Made by a program: the position numbers and the translations under genes | Shown: positions 52,303-58,819 of the stretch, one piece after another | Layout of the letters: each line of letters starts with the position of its first letter | Numbering within the stretch: the first letter of the stretch is position 1 | Source of the DNA: Haemophilus parainfluenzae | Lineage (GTDB): Bacteria; Pseudomonadota; Gammaproteobacteria; Enterobacterales; Pasteurellaceae | Length of the DNA stretch: 58,879 nucleotides | Assembly: GCF_003252725.1 (NCBI RefSeq) | Contig: NZ_QEPO01000009.1 | Span: 1-58,879, forward strand | Direction of reading: 5' to 3' | Notes under the pieces: model-generated | The model's database searches: none | The model's input: the letters and a program-made list of their open reading frames with translations, nothing else | What the model was told of the DNA's origin: nothing

Positions 52303-52496
52303 CCACTAAATATGAGAAACATAAAAACAAATAGGGATTGGGCGGGAATTTTCGGGAATAAGTGGGATGGATATAGATAAAACGGGGCTTGGCGGCGTGC
52401 TAGCCCCTTTTTTATTAGTTAAAAAATAGAAATAATGAAATGAGAAAATTTTTCTAAATATTGGCAGTTTAACCGCTAAAAATGGGAAACGTTAAA
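52303..52496 (+). repeat. Prophage left-end transposase-binding repeats L1-L3
   Basis: CCACTAAATATGAGAAACAT (52303) and CCGCTAAAAATGGGAAACGT (52473) are related direct repeats, matching at 16 of 20 positions. A weaker third copy (GAAATGAGAAAATT) lies near 52437-52450. In phage Mu the three left-end MuA sites start about 105 and 145 bp apart; here the offsets are about 130 and 170. L1 begins 9 bp inside the predicted terminus. Confidence 0.7.
52384..52413. terminator. Hairpin terminator at the prophage left end
   Basis: GGGGCT (52384-52389) and AGCCCC (52402-52407) pair and are followed by TTTTTT on the plus strand and by GTTTTATC on the minus strand. It could end the leftward repressor transcript or block host transcription entering the phage. 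Confidence 0.6.
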
Positions 52497-52532
52497 CGCG
52501 GTTTAAATGGCTTTAAATTTAGGTTTAAATCT

Positions 52533-53237
52533 TTAAATTAAGTCGTGGCCGATGAAAACAACCTGGCCCAACACTTCAAAGTTTAAATTATCTTCAAACA
52601 TCAGCTCTATCGGGGCGTAGATTTCTTTATTATCGCTAATCAAGCGAATGCCGCCAGGAATACCCTGGACGCGCTTAACCCAAAGCTGATCGCCCGAACG
52701 GATAACATATATCTGCCCATCACGCGGCGTGGTTACGGCACGGTTGATTAATAACATATCGCCGTGGTGGATTGTTGGGGTCATGCTATCGCCGGAGGTT
52801 AGAATAAATGCCAGCTTATTCTTTTGAAGGCCGCGTTGCTGCAACCAGCGCGCGCTTAGCCCAACAAAATCATCCGGTTCATACACGTCATCATTAAAAG
52901 CCCCAAAGCCGGCAGAAGCGAACGTCTTATAAAAAGGCACGCTAACAAGCTCAGTGGCTTTATTTAAGGCTTCTTTTATATAACGCCCCGCCGTTTCTGC
53001 AATATCAGGAACGTGCATGCGCATTTCAGTGGGGTAAAAGCCCAATTCCTTTTGTATTTCAAGTGGGAAGGACGAGTAATGGTACTCAAACGTCTTTCCT
53101 TTTACACCCTCTCTTTGACGTTTAACCCAATTCTCGCGGTCAGCTTTTTTAACAATTCCTTTGTCCGAGGCCGGAAGCCCTATTAAGTTTTCATCCATCA
53201 ATTCCTTTATTGAAAACCACTCTTTCAAGTTCTTCAT
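52533..53237 (-). CDS. Phage repressor: Mu-type HTH fused to an S24 (LexA-like) peptidase
   Basis: The lysogeny repressor. The N-terminal part (about residues 1-66) is a Mu transposase-type winged helix nearly identical to that of the transposase at 53646 (residues 30-52 here match its 25-47). The C-terminal part is an S24 peptidase: Ser151 in TSGDSMTP and Lys188 in WVKRV form the catalytic dyad. Ala109-Gly110 in FASAGFG is a plausible self-cleavage site. The length is 234 aa. Phage Mu's own repressor lacks such a domain, so DNA damage could induce this prophage by RecA-stimulated cleavage. Read leftward from the operator region. Confidence 0.9.
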   Translation of the reverse strand: MKNLKEWFSIKELMDENLIGLPASDKGIVKKADRENWVKRQREGVKGKTFEYHYSSFPLEIQKELGFYPTEMRMHVPDIAETAGRYIKEALNKATELVSVPFYKTFASAGFGAFNDDVYEPDDFVGLSARWLQQRGLQKNKLAFILTSGDSMTPTIHHGDMLLINRAVTTPRDGQIYVIRSGDQLWVKRVQGIPGGIRLISDNKEIYAPIELMFEDNLNFEVLGQVVFIGHDLI

Positions 53238-53247
53238 AAGAATTTTA

Positions 53248-53390
53248 GTAAGGAACCCAGTTCGTTTCTAAAAGTAAGCATTTAACTGTTTGATTTTTAA
53301 AGCACTATAAAAAATAGTTAAAATTCTTGAAACGAACTATTGAGTTCCTTACAAAATAGTTGTATAGTTCCTTTCAAGTTACTCACTTAC
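53248..53390. promoter_or_regulatory. Prophage operator region between repressor and ner
   Basis: GTAAGGAAC-CCA-GTTCGTTTC (53248-53268) recurs inverted as GAAACGAACTATTGAGTTCC (from 53329; it ends TTAC at 53352). A third, partial copy (AGTTCCTTTCAAGTTAC) lies at 53366-53382. These are the likely binding sites for the repressor and for the similar N-terminal domain of the transposase. A leftward promoter for the repressor may use TATAGT (53309-53304). Confidence 0.7.
53340..53368 (+). promoter_or_regulatory. Early phage promoter for ner-A-B
   Basis: TTGAGT (53340-53345) and TATAGT (53363-53368) are exactly 17 bp apart. The -35 sits inside the inverted operator copy at 53329-53352, so bound repressor would block it. 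Confidence 0.75.
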
Positions 53391-53419
53391 ATAAATCATC
53401 GTAATAAGGATAGCACATA

Positions 53420-53632
53420 ATGAAAAAGAGTAAAAAAAATATGCATCGCGCCGACATTATTGCAGCGATTCGTAAACAAGGAACAACGCTGACACAGTTA
53501 TCTGTAGATGCCGGACTACACCCAAGAACACTAGCAAATGCATTAGACCGTAAATACCCGAAAGGGGAAAAAATCATCTCTGATTGTATCAACGTTCCAG
53601 TGCAAGAAATATGGCCTGAACGTTATTTATAA
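53420..53632 (+). CDS. ner: Ner-like DNA-binding protein
   Basis: A small helix-turn-helix protein of the Ner/Nlp (Sfs) family, which in Mu lowers early transcription and represses the c promoter. The pattern MHRADIIAAIRKQGTTLTQL, then SVDAGLHPRTLANALDRKYP and VPVQEIWPERY is that of Ner. The length is 70 aa from the first ATG; a second in-frame ATG at codon 8 would also be reasonable. It is the first rightward gene after the operators. Confidence 0.9.
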   Translation: MKKSKKNMHRADIIAAIRKQGTTLTQLSVDAGLHPRTLANALDRKYPKGEKIISDCINVPVQEIWPERYL

Positions 53633-53645
53633 AAAGGAGCTGGTT

Positions 53646-55616
53646 ATGGAAAAGTGGCTAACAGTTCAAGAGCTTTTAGGGCTTGAAACTCTACCAAAAT
53701 CAGATCGTGGCATAACCAAAAAAGCCGACCGCGAGAATTGGGTTAAACGTCAAAGAGAAGGCGTAAAAGGGAAAACATTTGAGTATAAATTCAGTTCCTT
53801 ACCTGAAGATGCCCAAGCCGAGATCTTATTAAAGCAAAACGCGACTCCAGTTATGGCAGAAGCGCCGAAAGCTAAAAAAGAACTCAACTACCTACCAGAA
53901 GTTATTTGGAAGCCTTATGAAAAAGCGACCGATAAACAAAAGGAAGAAGCAAAAGCGAAACTCGCCCCACTGCACAAGCTAGACGATTTAGTGAGAAACA
54001 ACGTGGCATTAATGATGGCGCTTGATGCGGTTTCTACCGAGTATGAAATCGCGAAAGGGTCGCTCAAACGTTGGTATTACAAAGTGCGGTCTTTTGAACG
54101 TCCGGATTGGTTACCTTTATTGTTGGATAAACACAGCAACAAAAAAGCTGGCAAAGAAGCAGACTTCACAGAAGAAGCCTGGGAGGCATTTAAGGCCGAC
54201 TATTTTAGACCTGAATGCCCGCAATTTGGCAGCTGTTACGAGCGTTTAAAACGCGCCGCACGAGAAAACGGCTGGTCTATTCCATCAGCGAGCAGCATTA
54301 AGCGCAAAATCGCGCGAGAAGTGCCGAAATTAGTGCAAGTGCAATTACGCGAAGGTGACCATGCAGTCATGCAATATTACCCATCAATGCGCCGCACAGT
54401 GGCCGAAATTGAAGCCCTTGAGTGGATTAACGGCGACGGTTATCAACACAACGTATTTGTGCGTTGGCACAACGGCGAAATTGTCCGCCCTAAAACCTGG
54501 ATTTGGCAAGACATTCGCACCCGCAAAATTCTCGCCTACCGCGTAGATTTAAGTGAAAACAGCGACACCATCCGATTAAGTTTGATGGATCTTATTTGGA
54601 AATACGGCATCCCGAAAAAATGCACTATTGATAACACCCGCGCAGCGGCAAACAAATGGATGACTGGTGGCGTTAAGAACCGCTACCGCTTCAAAGTAAA
54701 AGAAGATGATATGACCGGAATTATCCCGATGCTTGGCATCGAATTGTTGTGGACATCGGTGCAATTTGGCAAAGGTCACGGGCAAGCAAAACCAATCGAA
54801 CGTGCGTTTTCACACGGTGGTTTAGGCGAGTTAGTTGATAAACACCCAAGCCTAGCGGGCTTTTACGCTGGGGAAAATGTTTATAGCAAGCCTGATAACT
54901 ATAACGGTGGCAAAGACGGCGTAGATTACGACACATTTATTTTAGCCATAGAAGATGGCATCCGCACTTTCAATGAACGCGAAGGCAGACAAACCGAAAT
55001 ATGCCAAGGCATTTACAGTTTCAGCCAAGTGTTTGAGCGCGATTACGCCAAGGCGCAAATTCGCAAGGCAAGCGCAGAACAAATGCGGTTTTTAATGTTG
55101 ATGAGCGAGGCCGTTACATTGAGAAAAGACGGCACATTTGAGTTAGAAGCTGGTGGCAAAGTCAATAATCGCAAAAACCGCTATTTAGCGAGCGAGCTTA
55201 TTGCCACAGCGCACCGTAAGGTGGTGGTGAAATTCGACCCGCAAGACTTGCACAACAAAGTGTGGGTTTACGGTTTGGATGGTGTGTTCTTAGCCGAAGC
55301 GAAATGTACAGATGCGGTGGCATTTGGTGATAAAGCAAAAGGCCGCGAACACGATAAAGCACGCAAACAAATGGTGAAAGCGGTGAAAGCCCAAGCAAAA
55401 GCCACACTCACTATGAATGCACAAGAAGCGGCGCGTTATCAGCCTCAATTCGAGGAAGAAGAACCGCTAGAACCGAAAATCATCGAGCTATTCCGACAAG
55501 AAGGTAACGCAGTGCGCAAACACGAAGCGGTATTAGATGACGATGAAGAAACCAACGATTTTGAACAAGGCTGGCGTAAAGGATTAGCCATGATTAAAGA
55601 AGAAAAAGGGCTTTAA
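53646..55616 (+). CDS. Mu-like DDE transposase (MuA family)
   Basis: It cuts and joins phage DNA ends for integration and replicative transposition. Domains: Mu-type winged helix (about 1-65), end-binding helix-turn-helix domains (about 75-235), RNase-H-like DDE core (about 245-450) and C-terminal domain. The catalytic residues are Asp264 in INGDGYQHNV, Asp329 in TIDNTRAAANKW and Glu385 in KPIERAF, corresponding to MuA D269, D336 and E392. FEYKFSSLP follows the DNA-binding stretch. The length of 656 aa is close to MuA (663). It contains a Haemophilus uptake signal at 54082. Confidence 0.97.
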   Translation: MEKWLTVQELLGLETLPKSDRGITKKADRENWVKRQREGVKGKTFEYKFSSLPEDAQAEILLKQNATPVMAEAPKAKKELNYLPEVIWKPYEKATDKQKEEAKAKLAPLHKLDDLVRNNVALMMALDAVSTEYEIAKGSLKRWYYKVRSFERPDWLPLLLDKHSNKKAGKEADFTEEAWEAFKADYFRPECPQFGSCYERLKRAARENGWSIPSASSIKRKIAREVPKLVQVQLREGDHAVMQYYPSMRRTVAEIEALEWINGDGYQHNVFVRWHNGEIVRPKTWIWQDIRTRKILAYRVDLSENSDTIRLSLMDLIWKYGIPKKCTIDNTRAAANKWMTGGVKNRYRFKVKEDDMTGIIPMLGIELLWTSVQFGKGHGQAKPIERAFSHGGLGELVDKHPSLAGFYAGENVYSKPDNYNGGKDGVDYDTFILAIEDGIRTFNEREGRQTEICQGIYSFSQVFERDYAKAQIRKASAEQMRFLMLMSEAVTLRKDGTFELEAGGKVNNRKNRYLASELIATAHRKVVVKFDPQDLHNKVWVYGLDGVFLAEAKCTDAVAFGDKAKGREHDKARKQMVKAVKAQAKATLTMNAQEAARYQPQFEEEEPLEPKIIELFRQEGNAVRKHEAVLDDDEETNDFEQGWRKGLAMIKEEKGL

Positions 55617-55639
55617 GCCGCATTTAAGGAGCGTTAAAC

Positions 55640-56557
55640 ATGACTTTAATTGAACAAATCAAGCAACTTTTAGACAACCAAGTCCATACGCAGCGCGAAA
55701 TTGCCGCGCAAGCTGGGATTTCAGCCGGTGCTTTGAGTGCATATTTAAAAGGCACTTATACCGGGAACGTGGAAAACGTAGAAGTTGCATTAAAAAACTG
55801 GCTTTCAACCCGCGAGAAAAAAGAAAAAGTGTTTGTAGAAGCACCGCACTTTATCGAAATTCCGACCGCCAAGAAAGTATTTTCAGCGTTAGATATGGCC
55901 AAGATTTTGCCAACCATGGTGACCGTTTACGGCGCGAGCGGTGTGGGTAAAACAAAAGCATGTCAAGAATACAAAAAAGCCAACCAAAACGTGTGGATGA
56001 TTACCGCAAGCCCGGCACGCGCAACATTAAGCAGTATTTTGTATGAGTTAGCCCTTGAGTTAGGCATTAACGATGCGCCACGCCGTAAAGACCGCCTATC
56101 ACGCCTAATTACTAAAAAACTCAAAGGCACACAGGGTTTGGTCATCATTGATGAAAGCGACCACCTTCCTTATGACGCGTTAGAAGAGATCCGAATTATC
56201 CAAGAAGAAGCCGAAGTAGGCTTTGCATTAATTGGTAACGATAAAGTTTACACCCGCATCCAAGGCGGCGTGAACCAGGCGCATGAATACGCGCGTCTTT
56301 GGTCACGAATTGGTAACAACTGCGGCGTTAAAGCTAGCACAAAAGGCGATATTAAAGCCATCGCGCAAGCCTGGGGGCTTGATATAGCCGACAAGGATTT
56401 AATGACCGTCCTTTATGACATCGGCGGCAAGGCTGGCGGCTTACGCGCTTTAACGCAATATTTACGCCTAGCCGGCATGACAGCAAAAGGACAAGGCACT
56501 GTCATCACACTAGACCTAATTTTAACCGCCCAAGCACAAATGAAAGGAGCGAACTAA
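55640..56557 (+). CDS. Transposition target activator, MuB-like AAA+ ATPase
   Basis: It binds target DNA with ATP and delivers it to the transposase complex, giving target immunity. The N-terminal helix-turn-helix (about residues 1-60; QREIAAQAGISAGALSAYLK) precedes the ATPase domain, with Walker A GASGVGKT (98-105) and Walker B VIIDESDHL (168-176). The length is 305 aa (MuB 312). GGAGCGTTAAAC precedes its ATG. Its stop overlaps the next ATG. An uptake signal core lies at 55843-55851. Confidence 0.94.
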   Translation: MTLIEQIKQLLDNQVHTQREIAAQAGISAGALSAYLKGTYTGNVENVEVALKNWLSTREKKEKVFVEAPHFIEIPTAKKVFSALDMAKILPTMVTVYGASGVGKTKACQEYKKANQNVWMITASPARATLSSILYELALELGINDAPRRKDRLSRLITKKLKGTQGLVIIDESDHLPYDALEEIRIIQEEAEVGFALIGNDKVYTRIQGGVNQAHEYARLWSRIGNNCGVKASTKGDIKAIAQAWGLDIADKDLMTVLYDIGGKAGGLRALTQYLRLAGMTAKGQGTVITLDLILTAQAQMKGAN

Positions 56558-56883
56558 TGACAAGCATTACAAAAAACAACACCTTGCGCGAGCAAACTAA
56601 ACCACATCCAGTGTTTGGTGGCTGCAACAAAATCGCCCTAGGTTACTTATCACAAACGCAAAAATGCGTGTTTGAGTTAAACAAAATGGGTTTGCATGTA
56701 TTAAGCATTGAGTTTGACAAAATCAAACCGCGCGTACGCATTGAACCGAACGCATTAACGAAGAAATTTGAAAAAACAGGCCAGGCGCTTGCGTATATCC
56801 AAGGCAACGACGGCGTGCATTTTGCCGAATATCAAATGATGGTCGAAGGCATCAAGGTAATTTGGCGCAGTTATTTACACTAA
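56557..56883 (+). CDS. Early phage protein of unknown function (108 aa)
   Basis: I do not recognise this family. It is basic, without membrane segments: QTKPHPVFGGCNKIALGYLS, then VLSIEFDKIKPRVRIEPNAL and a C-terminal MMVEGIKVIWRSYLH. Its ATG overlaps the MuB stop (TAATG), so its translation depends on that of the activator. It lies between B and gam, where Mu has semi-essential early genes. Confidence 0.7.
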   Translation: MTSITKNNTLREQTKPHPVFGGCNKIALGYLSQTQKCVFELNKMGLHVLSIEFDKIKPRVRIEPNALTKKFEKTGQALAYIQGNDGVHFAEYQMMVEGIKVIWRSYLH

Positions 56884-56899
56884 AAACCAGGAGGAAAAA

Positions 56900-57421
56900 A
56901 TGGCAAAAAAACCAACCCGAATTAAAACCGACACCTTTGCAGTGCGTTATCAAACTCGCGACGAAGTGGAAGTGGCAATTAAAGAGATCGGCGATTTAAA
57001 CCGCGAATTAGAACGCCTAGCGATTGAACAAAACGACCGCTTGGCCGCAATCACCGAAGAATACGCCCCATTGATGAACGCAATCAAAGAAAAGCTCGCG
57101 CCAAAACAAGATGCGGTGCAAGCCTGGTGTGAAAGCCGCCGAGATGAATTGACATTAAACGGCAAAACCAAAACAGGCACTTTCAACACCGGTGAAGTGC
57201 AATGGCGACAACGCCCGCCATCAGTCGGTATTCGCGGCACAGAGAGCGTGATTGAAAGTTTGCACACGTTAGGCCTGGTTCGTTTTATTCGCACCAAGGA
57301 AGAAATCAACAAAGAGGCCATGTTAAATGAGCCTGAATTAGCCGCAACGGTGGCTGGTGTAACAATTAAAACCGGTGTGGAAGATTTTGTGATCACCCCT
57401 TTTGAACAGGAGGCGAAATAA
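56900..57421 (+). CDS. gam: Host-nuclease inhibitor protein Gam (Mu type)
   Basis: A DNA-end-binding protein related to Ku that protects phage DNA ends from host exonucleases such as RecBCD. An N-terminal helical region (about 30-75; EIGDLNRELERLAIEQNDRL) is followed by the conserved NGKTKTGTFNTGEVQWRQRP (about 95-114). The length is 173 aa, similar to Mu Gam. CCAGGAGGAAAAA precedes the ATG. Confidence 0.93.
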   Translation: MAKKPTRIKTDTFAVRYQTRDEVEVAIKEIGDLNRELERLAIEQNDRLAAITEEYAPLMNAIKEKLAPKQDAVQAWCESRRDELTLNGKTKTGTFNTGEVQWRQRPPSVGIRGTESVIESLHTLGLVRFIRTKEEINKEAMLNEPELAATVAGVTIKTGVEDFVITPFEQEAK

Positions 57422-57507
57422 TGCCGGCTTGGGCATTGAACCCGGTGTCATATTTGATTATCGGGGTAATTCTAAGCCTAATCGTGGGCTTATTAGACCA
57501 GGAATAA
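57421..57507 (+). CDS. 28-aa hydrophobic peptide gene coupled to gam
   Basis: An ORF too short for most gene finders: MPAWALNPVSYLIIGVILSL plus IVGLLDQE. Its ATG shares a base with the gam stop (TAATG), and AGGAGG lies 8 nt upstream within gam. Residues 9-24 form a single likely membrane helix. It could be a phage membrane peptide; no known family is recognised. Confidence 0.6.
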   Translation: MPAWALNPVSYLIIGVILSLIVGLLDQE

Positions 57508-57517
57508 AGCCTATTTA

Positions 57518-57549
57518 AACGCTCTTTAAACCCTAATTTAAGGGGCGTT
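57518..57549 (+). other. TTTAA-rich hairpin between small early genes
   Basis: AACGCT and GGCGTT close a hairpin (57518-57549) containing CTTTAAA, CCCT and AATTTAA. A similar structure lies at 58761-58791. Both sit in gene-free spacers ahead of a small gene and could act as terminators or processing sites. Confidence 0.5.
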
Positions 57550-57587
57550 CATAATAAGTTTTAACCAACCATAAAAGGAAACAAAAA

Positions 57588-57782
57588 ATGGAAAATATCC
57601 ACAAATTTAACCGCTTCAAATATTACAGCGAAAAAGCGGCAAAAAGTGAACGCCAAGGCGACTTACAAGACGCCAAGGAACAATGGGCTATCGCAGAACT
57701 TAATGCGAGCGGCCAAAAAAATAAAGAATGGTGCAAATGGCGTGGCGCATTTTGTGACCGAGTAATTAGAAAACCTTTCTAG
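57588..57782 (+). CDS. ANR-family regulator (AraC negative regulator type)
   Basis: A 64-aa protein with the ANR pattern: YYSEKAAKSERQGDLQDAKE, then QWAIAELNASGQKNKEWC and WRGAFCDRVI. In enteric pathogens ANR proteins bind AraC-type activators and reduce their activity; several are phage-borne. Here it could affect host AraC-like regulators, which is inference. AAAGGAAAC precedes the ATG. Two conserved Cys residues are in the second half. Confidence 0.8.
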   Translation: MENIHKFNRFKYYSEKAAKSERQGDLQDAKEQWAIAELNASGQKNKEWCKWRGAFCDRVIRKPF

Positions 57783-57791
57783 GAGGAAATC

Positions 57792-57956
57792 ATGGCGAAA
57801 TATGTAGCCCGTTTTTACTGTTTAGTAGAAGCCGTTGTTGAAGCAGAAAGCAACGAACAAGTTTTAGATATGTGCGACCTAAATGTATGCGATGTAAATA
57901 AACTACCGCACACCATTACAGAAATTGATGACGTGGTTGAAGTGGAGGAAGTATGA
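57792..57956 (+). CDS. 54-aa phage protein, function unknown
   Basis: MAKYVARFYCLVEAVVEAES followed by a very acidic tail (ITEIDDVVEVEEV). A strong ribosome site AGGAGGAAATC precedes the ATG, and its stop overlaps the next start (ATGA at 57953-57956). No family is recognised. Confidence 0.7.
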   Translation: MAKYVARFYCLVEAVVEAESNEQVLDMCDLNVCDVNKLPHTITEIDDVVEVEEV

Positions 57957-58120
57957 CTGAGCAAGAAAAAATGCGCTTAGACGAGCAATTAGAACAAGCG
58001 GCAAAACAGCTCACACACGCGCTTCGCGCGTTACGCACAGGGCAAAATCAACATGCGGCAGTTTATGTTGGCAACGTACAAAACTTGCTGCCAGGTTTAA
58101 GAATGAGATTGGGGAGATAA
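57953..58120 (+). CDS. 55-aa phage protein, function unknown
   Basis: A helical, polar protein: MTEQEKMRLDEQLEQAAKQL, then THALRALRTGQNQHAAVYVG and NLLPGLRMRLGR. The start overlaps the preceding gene by 4 nt, and GGAGGAAG lies just upstream within it. No family is recognised. Confidence 0.65.
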   Translation: MTEQEKMRLDEQLEQAAKQLTHALRALRTGQNQHAAVYVGNVQNLLPGLRMRLGR

Positions 58121-58129
58121 GGAGGAAAA

Positions 58130-58504
58130 ATGCAGACAAAAATCATTCAATGGTTGGCAGATGATGAAGATGTCGGATTAAGTAGTAAATGTATGGCATT
58201 TGTGATTGGTTTTGATGTAATACCAAGACGTAAGAGTTATCCACTTGATCCTAGCGATTTATCTCGTTGCGTAAAGTTATTAGAACGTGCGCCAGAAATG
58301 CGCAATTATCTTTATAAGATGAAAGCAGTTTCCCCAATTTGGGCAAAACTGGTGGAACATTGGGATGAATTAGAACGTTTACTCAACGAAGAAAAAGGCT
58401 CTGGCAGATGCCATAAAACATACCAATTAATGAAAAAACTTACTGAAGACGATAAAAATGTTGTATTTCGTCACGGTGGGTTTTCAATTCGGATGGGGGA
58501 ATAA
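58130..58504 (+). CDS. Phage protein of 124 aa, function unknown
   Basis: A soluble protein: MQTKIIQWLADDEDVGLSSK, SYPLDPSDLSRCVKLLERAP and a C-terminal VFRHGGFSIRMGE. I do not recognise a characterised domain; such proteins recur in Mu-like and lambdoid phages of Pasteurellaceae. AAGGAGGAAAA precedes the ATG. The DUF551 gene starts immediately after its stop. Confidence 0.75.
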   Translation: MQTKIIQWLADDEDVGLSSKCMAFVIGFDVIPRRKSYPLDPSDLSRCVKLLERAPEMRNYLYKMKAVSPIWAKLVEHWDELERLLNEEKGSGRCHKTYQLMKKLTEDDKNVVFRHGGFSIRMGE

Positions 58505-58750
58505 ATGAGCGAAAACGATGGATGGATTAAGTGTTCAGATGAATTGCCAGCAATATTTGATCACAATGGCTATGAACGAAGTGATGTTGTAATGTGTTTT
58601 GGGATTGATCAACCCGATTATGACGAAACGTACGTATTGGCTTACATGATACCGGGGAATCGTTTTTATGGCTTTAATGGCGAATGTACGCAGATTACAC
58701 ATTGGAGACCATTACCGGCTCCACCAGATGATTTTTCGTTTTACCAATAA
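58505..58750 (+). CDS. DUF551 domain protein
   Basis: An 81-aa phage protein with the DUF551 pattern: an N-terminal GWIKCSDELPAI and a C-terminal ITHWRPLPAPP. Function is unknown. Its ATG directly follows the TAA of the preceding gene, and GGGGGA lies a few bases upstream. Confidence 0.85.
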   Translation: MSENDGWIKCSDELPAIFDHNGYERSDVVMCFGIDQPDYDETYVLAYMIPGNRFYGFNGECTQITHWRPLPAPPDDFSFYQ

Positions 58751-58760
58751 ACCCCATTTA

Positions 58761-58791
58761 CAGCCCATTTAAGCCACGTTTAAGTGGGCTG
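58761..58791 (+). other. Hairpin before gemA
   Basis: CAGCCCA (58761-58767) and TGGGCTG (58785-58791) form the stem around two TTTAA repeats. It resembles the hairpin at 57518-57549. There is no strong T tail, so attenuation or mRNA processing is as likely as termination. Confidence 0.5.
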
Positions 58792-58819
58792 AATAATGTG
58801 TTTTAAAAAGGAATAAACA

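Noticed and set aside
56950-57396. A 148-codon minus-strand frame opposite gam
   Set aside because: It is a shadow of Gam; no start signal, and the protein is Ser/Arg-rich without recognisable features.
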